A stretch of DNA of 64,000 nucleotides, from positions 31,591,258 through 31,655,257 of the forward strand of contig NC_061863.1 in assembly GCF_907164915.1 (NCBI RefSeq), written 5' to 3'. A model generated the notes under the pieces. The model saw only the letters and a program-made list of their open reading frames with translations, ran no database searches and was not told the origin of the DNA. This DNA is from Impatiens glandulifera (taxonomy: Eukaryota; Streptophyta; Magnoliopsida; Ericales; Balsaminaceae). The position numbers were made by a program, and so were the translations under genes. This document shows positions 37,869-48,477 of the stretch, piece after piece (the first letter of the stretch is position 1; every line of letters begins with the position of its first letter).

Positions 37869-39044
37869 TCAATTGGGTCCTCGGTCAATCAGACCCTTAG
37901 GAATCCATATTTGAGTTATTCTGTTGGATTTCTCACTTTGTGTTGTGATTAATGTATACGATTTTGACTTAGAAGATGACTTCCTGCTAGCCATTGATCC
38001 TTTAGCTTTTGAAGAAGACTTTCTTTTAAAACTCCTTGATTTAGAGTTAGGTTTAGATTTCCAGACTTGCTAGCTTCTTCCAGCTTATTCTTAAGCCAGC
38101 TAACAGCTAGCGGAACATAAACTATTTCATTTTTTAAAGCAACTTCTTCATGAATTGGATCAGATTCAATATCAGTCATACTCCCCTTGACAAATTGTCT
38201 TAAACTTGTTAGTTGTTGATATTGACTCTTTGCAAGACAGATTAGGGTCATTACTGTCAAATCCCAATCCGGATTTAGATCCAGCGGGTTTCAGCATATT
38301 GATATGATATTTGACAGCATCTCCTGACCTTGTCCATGCACTGACTACATAGTTTAATCTCTTGTTTTCAGATGAAAGAGTTTGAATCTGTTCTTTGAAC
38401 ATCTCATTCTCAGATGAGATCTCTGCTATGTTTTCGTCAAAAACGTTTGATTCAGATTCTTTGTTAGAAGAAAGAATAGTTGATTCATATTTAACTTTCA
38501 TTTCGTAAAAAGAGTTAGTTGACTTCTTATACTTAATGGCCATTTCATTGAGTGCATTAGGTAACTCCTCGTTTGTAAATTCTGGTACAGAGATATCATT
38601 TACCTTGGATTGGTCATCTGCCATCAAACATTTAACAGCTTCATTCTCTTTTTCAGTAGGAGACTCGTCTGAATCGCTATCGGCCCATCTGAATTTGTTT
38701 TCATTTCACACGAACGGTTTCTGGTCCTTCTTTGCTTGAACACTTCTGCCGTAGATCTAATTAAGCTTATCCCATATCTCTTTAGTAGAGGAACAAGACT
38801 TGATTTCATAGAACACGTTCATGTTGATCGACTGGTATAGAATGTTCCTAGCAACATTATCCAAGTTGTTGGTCATCTTATCTTCAGTAGTCTACTCACT
38901 TCTTAGCTTCGAAATCTTTATGGGGCCATCAGTAATGACGCTCCATATATCACAATCAAGAGCAGCCAAGTGAGCTTGCATTCTCATCATCCAATATTCA
39001 CAGTTGTCTCTTGATAAAATAGGGATCTCATTGATGATAGACAT
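37869..39044 (-). pseudogene. gag and gag-protease linker of element B
   Basis: ATG at 39,044, 31 bases downstream of the primer binding site. The N-terminal part has the DUF4219/UBN2-type pattern (CEYWMMRMQAHL, then IWSVITDGP). TAG replaces the Trp expected after KLRSE (near 38,896) and a second TAG follows WDKLN (near 38,759). Both stops are also in the tandem copy, so they precede the duplication. A TGA near 38,705 is only in this copy. The CCHC zinc knuckle is missing: sequence jumps from the UBN2 region to an acidic Ser/Glu-rich segment (ADSDSDESPTEKE). A helical linker follows, then a frameshift near 38,200 and a basic Ser/Lys-rich linker ending GLIDRGPN before TGA at 37,869-37,871. Confidence 0.85.
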
Positions 39045-39075
39045 ACTTCAAGATCTTGATGCTTGAGAATAGAAA

Positions 39076-39091
39076 CAGAGTTCTGATATCA
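39076..39091 (-). other. Primer binding site of element B, mutated
   Basis: The minus strand reads TGATATCAGAACTC two bases inside the 5' LTR. Plant initiator tRNA-Met would pair with TGGTATCAGA, so the second G is changed to A. The tandem copy at 44,175-44,190 keeps TGGTATCAGA. Confidence 0.85.
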
Positions 39092-39093
39092 AT

Positions 39094-40875
39094 TGATAGG
39101 ATCAACTTTATCGATAGAGACAGGGGTCTGGCTATTGATGAAGGCTTATGAAAAACGGTTTGAAAGAAATCTTGTTAAGGATTTAATTCGTTTTATATTC
39201 TACGCAAACCTTTGTAAACACTTGAAACAAATTCAAGGCAGAATTGTTTACTTGGGTTTGAAGCTCAAGATGAAGAATGAAAAGATGACAAATGAAAGAA
39301 CACAGCAGTTTGTTTATAGATGTTCGGAGAAACTCTCCTACGTCACCCTTTCTTCCAACCACTGGAAGGATTCACTATAATATGATTAGAATCAAATACA
39401 GTTTGCACACACTTAGCTCACTATTGAATAGAACACACTCTGTTCAATTTACAAGATGAAGAATATAACTCAACTAAAGGTGTTTTTGATTCTAGCTCTC
39501 TCTTGATTCACACACAGTACAATCAAGAAAGCAGCTTCTCAGTATGAATATTCAAAGGCTAGATTTCTCTCTCTGTAATTCAGCAAACAAGATAATCGAA
39601 AGATTTTAGAATTGCAGAGCTTGTTCGTTATGTGAGACAGATTGTCCGTTGTCCTTGAGAATTGATAAATACTAGGCAAAGACTAACGATAGAATCTTTT
39701 AGAATCATACGTGGCACTCTTCCATTGGAAAGCCTCCATTGTACACAACAGGTTCTGAGCACAAGGATCGTGGCCGTACAATAACTGGTAGTGCGCCGAA
39801 TTTTCCATCAGGGATGTACCTGCAAAACAAGTAATATGAGGAAAATTCTCTTACGTGGCATTCGTTGGTTGGTTGCATATAGCTGTCATACTACTCTTCA
39901 CTAGAAAGTGGAGCAGGAATAGGGTACAACTATAGCACGTGGGTATGTGGGTGCTAGCTTCAAGCATACTACTTAAGCTAAGCATTAGACGTATTCCAGT
40001 TAGACGACCCCGTCTAATGAAATCAAACATCTTCTTCTAAGAAAAGAATCATTTAGACCGCCTGGTGTAATGGGATTAGACTTACGTCTAATTATAATCA
40101 TTTCAGACTTGTCTGAAGGAGTTAGACTTGCGTCTAACTTTCACCAATTAGACTACACGTCTAATTGTTACAAACCATTAGACTGCACGTCTAATTCCGG
40201 CTCTACTTCAGACTTGTCTGAAGGTGTTAGACTTATGTCTAACTTTCAAGATCTATTAGACTGCACGTCTAACTCCGCTGAGTTAGACTATACGTCTAAT
40301 TCCGAGATCTATTAGATTGCACGTCTAACTCCGTTGAGTTGGACTGCACGTCTAATTCTGAGATCTATTAGACATCACGTCTAATTCCGAGATCTATTAG
40401 GCTGCACGTCTAACTCCGCTGAGTTAGACTGCACGTCTAATTCCGAGATATATTAGACTGCACGTCTAACTCCGCTGAGTTAGACTGCACGTCTAATTCC
40501 GAGATATATTAGACTGCACGTCCATCTCCGCTGAGTTAGACTACACGTCTAATTCCGAGATCTATTAGACTGCACGTCTAATTCCAAGATCTATTAGATT
40601 GCACGTCTAATTATAAGATCTATTAAACTGCACGTCTAACTCCGCTGAGTTAAACTGCACGTCTAATTGCAAGATCTATTAGACTTCACGTCTAACTCCG
40701 CTGAGTTAGACTGCACGTCTAATTTTGTGTATCTAATGCCAAATCGGTCTAATAGAGCCAAGTCTCATGAAATATGATTTCAATACACCTACGTCAAAGC
40801 ACGTGAATCATTTCATCATCGAAATTCCGATGGTTAAATTATTTCAACACTTAGTCAAAATAAGTTGACCCAACA
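39094..40875 (-). repeat. 5' LTR of element B
   Basis: 1,782 bp, from TGATAGG to CCCAACA on the plus strand, so in element orientation it begins TGTTGGGTCAA. This start is 26 bp upstream of the TGTTGAAAT that abuts the polypurine tract in the 3' LTR. It contains a block of TTAGAC/GTCTAA palindromes (40,070-40,735) and the shared LTR core (39,316-39,370). TATTA follows as target duplication. Confidence 0.85.
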
Positions 40876-41244
40876 TATTACTTAGTGAATATCATTCTCA
40901 CTGTTTGAGAAGAAGGGGTGACATACGAGTTTTATCTCCGAATATCCATAAAATATGTGTCTTGTGTTCTTTACTCATTTTAGGTCATCAAACTAACTGA
41001 ACCGGTATTTCCCTCATTTTAATCGACTTCTCTCCATTCTCATTTCCAACCGATCCGTGTGTGTTTCTTCAGTCTGAAACAAACATTTTCGCCCTTGAAC
41101 TGGGTTCAAGAGTTTGTGACAGCTTTTGAAGTGTTAAAACTAGTTCAATTTCTTAACCGAATTAGGGCCAACCGATGTGTGTGTATTTAAAGCGGTCTCC
41201 TTTAGCCGGACCTCGGTCCCCTATCAACGATCCCGATCGTAACA
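40876..41244 (+). repeat. 3' LTR of element E, downstream piece
   Basis: It continues E's LTR after element B. It carries the shared core (40,889-40,950), the segment around CTTGAACTGGGTTCAAG and the end CGATCGTAACA, and is followed directly by 51-bp satellite. Together with 30,116-31,093 it makes one LTR of normal length. Confidence 0.8.
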
Positions 41245-41386
41245 TTTTGGTTGAATCATATAAAAACAATCTCATGTACCTATTGAGATATAGGGTTTTG
41301 GTTAAATTATATAAAATTGATCTCATGTACCTATCGAGAGATAGGGTTTTAATTGAATCTTATAAAATAGATGTCATGTTCCTATC
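41245..41386 (+). repeat. 51-bp satellite, truncated stretch
   Basis: Just under three monomers (ATAGGGTTTTGGTT, then CATGTACCTATCGAGAG). It ends at the tandem duplication junction, where CCTATCAG switches into pol sequence of unit 2. Confidence 0.9.
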
Positions 41387-42966
41387 AGTTGACGTCTTGT
41401 CCTTCGAGGAGAAAAAAGATTTCCGATAATCAGTTCTGGTGGAGGATTTCTGTTCCATCTGAAGTTGGATCCAAGGGGGTTGGTCATCTGAACTGGTGAC
41501 TCCGCGACGTCTAAACTCTCAACATCTTGTTGAACGAGAGTTTGTATGTCTAGTTGAACTGCAACCGGATCAGCCACTGGATCAGACAGAGCAATCCGTT
41601 AATCCAGAGTTTGTTCTTCTTCACTTACAGACTCAAGACTAGTCGCTTTTAGTCTGTCAGCAAGATCAATGGATTCAATAGATTTGCTCTCAACAGGATC
41701 ATCAAAAACTACATGGAGGGATTCCTCAACAGTTTGCGTTTTTTTGTTGTATACTCTATAAGCCTTGCTTACTGATGAGTATCCCAACATGAATCCATCA
41801 TCTTCTTTAGCATAAAACGTGTTCAGATAAACCTTTCCATTGTTATGAATAAAACATTTACACCCAAATATCATAAAATGAGAGACTGGGGATTCTCCCA
41901 TAGTATAGTTGATAGGGAGTTTTATCAAAACGTTTGTTAATTATTGACCGATTTTGTGTATAGCGAGTAGTACTTATGGCTTCCGCCCAGAACCTCTGAG
42001 GTCATCTGATTCAGCTAGCATAGATCTCGCTGCTTCCTTTAGAGTTCTCACTCTTCTCTCAGTAATTCCGTTTTGCTGTGGAGTTCTGGCGCTAGACAAG
42101 TCGTGCCTAATTCCAGTCTCCTCGAGATAAGATGATAGGTATCTGTTAGTGAACTCAGTTCCCTAATCACTTCTAATGTACGTAATATTTAAAGATTTTT
42201 GATTTTGAATTCCTTTAAATATTCTAATCAAGTTTTCAATAGTTTTATCTTTTGATGGTAAAAATGCAACCCATGTAAACTGAGAGAAATCATCAATAAC
42301 AATTAGGGAAAATCTCATTCCTCCTATACTTTTTACAGGAATTGGACCAAACAGATCCATATGTAAAAGTTCTAGGCAACGGCTGGATTGTGATTTCCCT
42401 TTACTTTTGAACGATGATCTGCCCTGTTTACCTAACTGGCAAGTAGTGCATATCTTGTCCTCTGAAAACTGAAGTTTGGGCAAACCAATAACTAAATTGT
42501 TTGAACAAATGTTGTTGATGGTCTTAAAATTTAAATGGTTCAAACGTTTATGCTATAACCATTTCTGGTCATTCTTGGCAATCATGCACATAGGATCAGA
42601 AGAACCTTTTTGCCAATTCATTTTATATGAGTTTCATACTCTACTACCAGTCAATAAAGTGTTTCCATCTTAGTCTTTAACTAGACATGCATGAGTTTGA
42701 CAATCTATTGACAAACCATTATCACATAATTGACTAATGCTGATCAAATTATAACACAGAGTATCAACAAGCAACACGTCATTAATAATTAGGTTACCAT
42801 GGATAATCTTACACTTACCCATGGTCTTATCTTAGGTCCAGAGCAATCTGAAATATAAGTGAGAAGCCGTCTGTTTCCTGTCATATGCCTGGAACATCCG
42901 CTATCTAGATACCATATAGATTCCTCTAGCCCTTCGTTTATTTGTACCTTCTTTTGGTACCCACTT
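41384..42966 (-). pseudogene. Protease-integrase copy in duplication unit 2
   Basis: A copy of the integrase and protease of element B, cut off at 41,384 before the RT. The protease box reads EESIWYLDSGCSRHMTG (near 42,895), closer to the family consensus than in unit 1. A 25-bp deletion near 42,830 removes the FGDN segment. The integrase zinc-binding CTTCQLGKQ is present near 42,435 and the frame is open to a TAG near 42,163. No RT or RNase H follows. Confidence 0.85.
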
Positions 42967-44143
42967 TCAATTGGGTCCTCGGTCAATCAGACCCTTAGGA
43001 ATCCATATTTGAGTTATTCTGTTGGATTTCTCACTTTGTGTTGTGATTAATGCATACGATTTTGACTTAGCAGATGACTTCCTGCTAGCCATTGATCCTT
43101 TAGCTTTTGAAGAAGACTTTCTTTTAAAACTCCTTGATTTAGAGTTAGGTTTTAGATTTCCAGACTTGCTAGCTTCTTCCAGCTTATTCTTAAGCCAGCT
43201 AACAGCTGGCGGAACATAAACTATTTCATTTTTGAAAGCAACTTCTTCATGAATTGGATCAGATTCAATATCAGTCATACTCCCCTTGACAAATTGTCTT
43301 AAACTTGTTAGTTGTTGATATTGACTCTTTGCAAGACAGGTTAGGGTCATTACTGTCAAATCCCAATCCGGATTTAGATCCAGCAGGTTTCAGCATATTG
43401 ATCAGATATTTGACAGCATCTCCTGACCTTGTCCATGCACTGACTACATAGTTTAATCTCTTGTTTTCAGATGAAAGAGTTTGAATCTGTTCTTTGAACA
43501 TATCATTCTCAGATGAGATCTCTGCTATGTTTTCGTCAAAAACGTTTGATTCAGATTCTTTGTTAGAAGAAAGAATAGTTGATTCATATTTAACTTTCAT
43601 TTCGTAAAAAGAGTTAGTTGACTTCTTATACTTAATGGCCATTTCATTGAGTGCATTAGGTAACTCCTCGTTTGTAAATTCTGGTATAGAGATATCATTT
43701 ACCTTGGATTGGGCATCTGCCATCAAACATTTAACAGCTTCATTCTCTTTTTCAGTAGGAGACTCGTCTGAATCGCTATCGGCCCATCTAAATTTGTTTT
43801 CATTGCACACGAACGGTTTCTGGTCCTTCTTTGCTTGAACACTTCTGCCGTAGATCTAATTAAGCTTATCCCATATCTCTTTAGTAGAGGAACAAGACTT
43901 GATTTCATAGAACACGTTCATGTTGATCGACTGATATAGAATGTTCCTAGCAACATTATCCAGGTTGTTGGTCATCTTATCTTCAGTAGTCTACTCACTT
44001 CTTAGCTTCGAAATCTTTATGGGGCCATCAGTAATGACGCTCCACATATCACAATCAAGAGCAGCCAAGTGAGCTTGCATTCTCATCATCCAATATTCAC
44101 AGTTGTCTCTTGATAAAATAGGGATCTCATTGATGATAGACAT
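42967..44143 (-). pseudogene. gag copy in duplication unit 2
   Basis: A copy of the gag-linker region of element B with ATG at 44,143. It has the same two TAG stops (near 43,995 and 43,858), the same missing zinc knuckle and the same frameshift near 43,300. The linker (43,359-42,967) is fully open and ends GLIDRGPN before TGA at 42,967-42,969, with the protease continuing in the next frame. Confidence 0.85.
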
Positions 44144-44174
44144 ACTTCAAGATCTTGATGCTTGAGAATAGAAA

Positions 44175-44190
44175 CAGAGTTCTGATACCA
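44175..44190 (-). other. Primer binding site, copy in duplication unit 2
   Basis: The minus strand reads TGGTATCAGAACTC, matching the 3' end of plant initiator tRNA-Met, two bases from the LTR. Confidence 0.88.
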
Positions 44191-44192
44191 AT

Positions 44193-46106
44193 TGATAGGA
44201 TCAGCTTTATCGATAGAGACAGGGGTCTGGCTATTGATGAAGGCTTATGAAAAACGGTTTGAAAGAAATCTTGTTAAGGATTTAATTCGTTTTCTATTCT
44301 ACGCAAACCTTTGTAAACACTTGAAACAAATTCATGGCGGAATTGTTTACTTGGGTTTGAAGCTCAAGATGAAGAATGAAAAGATGACAAAAGAAAGAAC
44401 ACAGCAGTTTGTTGATAGATGTTCGGAGAAACTCTCGTACGTCACCCTTTCTTCCAACCACTGGAAGGATTCACTATAATATGATTAGAATCAAATACAG
44501 TTTGCACACACATAGCTCACTATTGAATAGAACACACTCTGTTCAATTTACAAGATGAAGAATATAACTCAACTAAAAGTGTTTTTGATTCTAGCTCTCT
44601 CTTGATTCACACACAGTACAATCAAGAAAGCAGCTTCTCAGTATGAATATTCAAAGGCTTGATTTCTCTCTCTGTAATTCAGCAAACAAGATAATCGAAA
44701 GGTTTTAGAATTGCAGAGCTTGTTCGTTATGTGAGACAGATTGTCCGTTGTCCTTGAGAATTGATAAATACTATGCAAAGACTAACGATAGAATCTTTTA
44801 GAATCATACATGGCACTCTTCCATTGGAAAGCCTCCATTGTACACAACAGGTTCTGAGCACAAGGATCGTGGCCGTACAATAACTGGTAGTGCGACGAAT
44901 ATTCCATCAGGGATGTACCTGCAAAACAAGTAATATGAGGAAAATTCTCTTACGTGGCATTCGTTGGTTGGTTGCATATAGCTGTCATACTACTCTTCAC
45001 TAGAAAGTGGAGCAGGAATAGGATACAACTATAGCACGTGGGTATGTGGGTGCTAGCTTCAAGCATACTGCTTAAGCTAAGCATTAGACGTATTCCAGTT
45101 AGACGACCTCGTCTAATGAAATCAAACATCTTCTTCTAAGAAAAGAATCATTTAGACCGCCTGGTGTAATGGGATTAGACATACGTCTAATTATAATCAT
45201 TTCAGACTTGTCTGAAGGAGTTAGACTTACGTCTAACTTTCACCAATTAGACTACACGTCTAATTGTTACAAACCATTAGACTGCACGTCTAACTCCACA
45301 GAGTTAGACTGCACGTCTAATTTCGGTTCTACTTTAGACTTGTCTGAAGGAGTTAGACTTACGTCTAACTTTCACCAATTAGACTACACGTCTAATTGTT
45401 ACAAACCATTAGACTGTACGTCTAATTCTGGTTCTACTTCAGACTTGTCTGAAGGAGTTAGACTTATGTCTAACTTTCAAGATCTATTAGACTGCACGTC
45501 TAACTCCGCTGAGTTAGACTATACATCTAATTCCGAGATCTATTAGATTGCACGTCTAACTCCGTTGAGTTAGACTGCACGTCTAATTATGAGGTCTATT
45601 AGACAGCACGTCTAATTTCGAGATCTATTAGACTGCACGTCTAACTCCGCTGAGTTAGACTGCACGTCTAATTCCGAGATATATTAGACTGCACGTCTAA
45701 CTCCGCTGACTTAGACTGCACGTCTAATTCCGAGATATATTAGACTACACGTCCATCTCCGCTGAGTTAGACTACACGTCTAATTCCGAGATCTATTAGA
45801 CTGCACATCTAATACCAAGATCTATTAGACTGCACGTCTAATTATAAGATCTATTAGACTGCACGTCTAACTCCCCTGAGTTAAACTGCACGTCTAATTC
45901 CAAGATCTATTAGACTTCACATCTAACTCCGCTGAGTTAGACTGCACGTCTAATTTTGTGTATCTAATGCCAAATCGGTCTAATAGAGCCAAGTCTCATG
46001 AAATATGATTTCAATACACCTGCGTCAAAGCACGTGAATCATTTCATCATCGAAATTCCGATGGTTAAATTATTTCAACACTTAGTCAAAATAAGTTGAC
46101 ACAACA
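44193..46106 (-). repeat. LTR of element B, copy in duplication unit 2
   Basis: 1,914 bp. It is the same as 39,094-40,875 but with one extra unit in the palindromic minisatellite (45,290-45,415). The palindromic block spans about 45,170-45,960. It ends in GACACAACA and is followed by TATTA. Confidence 0.88.
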
Positions 46107-46475
46107 TATTACTTATTGAATATCATTCTCACTGTTTGAGAAGAAGGGGTGACATACGAGTTTTATCTCCGAATATCCATAAAATATGTGTCTTGTGTTC
46201 TTTACTCATTTTAGGTCATCAAACTAACTGAACCGGTATTTCCCTCATTTTAATCGACTTCTCTCCATTCTCATTTCCAACCGATCCGTGTGTGTTTCTT
46301 TAGTCTGAAACAAACATTTTCGCCCTTGAACTGGGTTCAAGAGTTTGTGACAGCTTTTGTAGTGTTAAAACTAGTTCAATTTCTTAACCGAATTAGGGCC
46401 AACCGATGTGTGTGTATTTAAAGCGGTCTCCTTTAGCCGGACCTCGGTCCCCTATCAACGATCCCGATCGTAACA
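46107..46475 (+). repeat. End of E's LTR, copy in duplication unit 2
   Basis: A duplicate of 40,876-41,244 with a few substitutions. The LTR end CGATCGTAACA at 46,475 abuts 51-bp satellite. Confidence 0.85.
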
Positions 46476-47242
46476 TTTTGGTTGAATCATATAAAAACAA
46501 TCTCATGTACCTATTGAGATATAGGGTTTTGGTTAAATTATATAAAATTGATCTCATGTACCTATCGAGAGATAGGGTTTTAATTGAATCTTATAAAATA
46601 GATGTCATGTTCCTATCAAGAGATATGTTTTTTCGTTGAATCATATAAAACCGATGTCATGTACCTATGTAGATATAGGGTTTTGTTGAATCATATAAAA
46701 ATGATGTTATATACCTATCGAGAGATAGTGTTTTGGTTAAATTGTATAGAAACAATGTCATATACCTATCGATAGATATGGTTTTGGTTGTGTCTTATAA
46801 AAACAATGTCATATATCTATTGAGAGATAAGGTTTTAGTTGAATCATATAAACACAATGGCATGTACCTATCGAGAGATAAGGTTTTGGTTGAATCTTAT
46901 AAAAACGATGTAATGTTCCTATCGAGAGATAAAGTTTTATGTTGAATCATTTAAAACGATGTTATATACTTATCTAAAGATAGGGTTATGGTTGAATCGT
47001 ATAAAAACGATGTAATGTACCTATGGAGATATAGGGTTTTGGTTGAATCATATAAAAACGATTTCATATACCTATCGAGAGATGGGGTTATTAGTTGAAT
47101 CGTATAAAATGATTTCATGTAACTATCGAGAGACAAAGTTTTCGTTAAATCATATAAAAATGATGTCATGTACCTATTGAGGGTTAGAGTTTTGTTTGAA
47201 TCGTATGAAAACGATCTAATGTACCTATCGAGATATAGAGTT
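46476..47242 (+). repeat. 51-bp tandem satellite, about 15 monomers
   Basis: The monomer is about 51 bp and reads ATAGGGTTTTGGTTGAATC, then ATATAAAAACGATGTCATG, then TACCTATCGAGAG. It contains the hairpin CTATC-GAGA-GATAG at the monomer junction and TAGGGTTT (a telobox core on the other strand). 51 is divisible by 3, so short ORFs with a 17-residue period appear on both strands and are not genes. It lies between the ends of two oppositely oriented LTRs. Confidence 0.92.
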
Positions 47243-48477
47243 TGTTATTATCAGGATCTCCGAAGGAGACTAGGAGTCTCGCTAGGGTGAATGCTTACAC
47301 ACACGCCGATTGATAATAACCCTGTTACAGGTTAATATCGGTCTTAATACTTCGCAAGTTGTCAAAAACTCTTGAACCGAGATCAAGTGCGGAATTGTTC
47401 GTTTCAACTTGAAGCAACACAAGCACGGATTAGACAGCAACAAGAGGATACAAAGTAAAAGTGAAACACAACACATGATTTATCGATGTTTGGAGATAAA
47501 GCTCCCACGTCACCCCTTATTATCAAACTTTGAGAAGGATATTCACTCAGAATATTTAAATAGTGTACAATACGTATGTCAAACACCGGAGGCTTATTTA
47601 CTGCTCGATTTCGACTTCTCACTATGCTCACTCTATTGAATAGAAACAAATTATGTCAACTTACAACACTCACTACTCACACAGAATAAATGAATTTGTA
47701 ATACAAGTGAGATTATAACACACACTAATTTGAACGCGTAAGCAATATGTGAGCAAAGATGGTTCGAAAGTTCTTGTAGAGTTCTTAGTTCGAAAGGTTT
47801 CAAGCTTGTAAGATTGTAGTGTTGTCAAAGGTGGTTTATCCGGTTGAGCTGAGTTCTCTTAAATAGGAATATGACAACGGTCATATTCTTCTTCAACGGA
47901 TATATTTCCTTGATATTACATCTCTTGGATCTGATTAGTTGAGGATCGTTTTAGTACATTCTTGGGATATCCTCTGATCTTGTTTTGATAATAAGTCAAC
48001 ATAGCCAATAAATGAGTTAATGATTTCCGAGGAGCAGATCATCATGCATATTTGTCTTCTAATGATTTGGATGTCTGGGGTAATGTGAGGGATATATGCT
48101 CCAAAAAGGCTGTGTTGGACTTATACACAAATGGCAATCTAATATTCTTTTAGTAGGCTTCTACTTCCCATAAAGGTTTCATCAGACTTATATTAAAATG
48201 GAAATGGAATAGTTTGATCATGTGAAGGCTCCCTTCTGTAATTACCGGAAATGTTTTGTGTTGCACTAAAAGGGAAATTGTCAGCTGCTCTTAGTATAAA
48301 TCTTTTTTAGTATAAAACCGGTTCTACCTCTTGGATCTGACCGATTAAATACCGATCTTTTTACCAATCTACCCTTTTTGTAAACAACCGGTGAAATTAC
48401 CATTGTGTGGATTTTACCGATTTTGTGTCTTGTATCTTAACCGAGAATATTACCGAAAAAGATTACCGGATAAATAT

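Larger units (their letters stand above)
31094..40875 (-). mobile_element. Element B: complete but degenerate Sirevirus-type Ty1/copia retrotransposon
   Basis: Minus orientation: 5' LTR 39,094-40,875, primer binding site, gag, protease, integrase, RT, RNase H, a post-pol accessory ORF, polypurine tract, 3' LTR 31,094-32,880. The domain order PR-IN-RT-RH is that of Ty1/copia, and the extra ORF after pol fits the Sirevirus group. Putative target duplications are TATTC (31,089-31,093) and TATTA (40,876-40,880), with one mismatch. It is inserted in the 3' LTR of element E. Coding regions contain several stops and frameshifts and the RT active site is mutated, so it is not autonomous. Confidence 0.88.
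28277..41244 (+). mobile_element. Element E: 3' end of a Sirevirus-type LTR retrotransposon, split by element B
   Basis: What remains of E, in plus orientation, is the C-terminal part of its accessory ORF (28,277-29,899), a polypurine tract and its 3' LTR. The LTR is in two pieces, 30,116-31,093 and 40,876-41,244, separated by element B. The two pieces total about 1.35 kb, matching the 1.28-1.30 kb LTRs of element A. The first piece aligns with the start of A's LTR, and the second carries the conserved LTR core and ends in TAACA. The 5' half of E (5' LTR, gag, pol) is absent, replaced by the heptamer array. Confidence 0.8.
36261..41383. repeat. Tandem duplication, unit 1 (about 5.1 kb)
   Basis: It contains, left to right, the RT start/integrase end, integrase, protease and gag of element B, its 5' LTR, the end of E's LTR and about 140 bp of 51-bp satellite. 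The same order and sequence repeats immediately to the right. The left breakpoint lies in the codons before the RT domain, and unit 2 starts with the identical ATCAGTTGACGTC. Confidence 0.93.
41384..46614. repeat. Tandem duplication, unit 2 (about 5.2 kb)
   Basis: A near-identical copy of 36,261-41,383. It is longer because its LTR has one extra repeat of roughly 120 bp. It shares the gag stops of unit 1 but differs at scattered sites: intact primer binding site, no TGA in gag near 43,803, and a 25-bp loss in the protease near 42,830. Confidence 0.93.

Noticed and set aside
40850..40875. The 26-bp sequence beside the B LTR as host flank shared by two insertion sites
   Set aside because: Adding it to the LTR gives a TG start and a near-match target duplication (TATTC/TATTA), and the same bases precede the independent LTR at 61,528. 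It is therefore better read as LTR terminus.
46406..47169. Small ORFs with 17-residue repeats (YLSRDRVLVE) on both strands, also 62,965-63,991
   Set aside because: They arise from the 51-bp period, which is a multiple of 3, and occur on both strands of a satellite.
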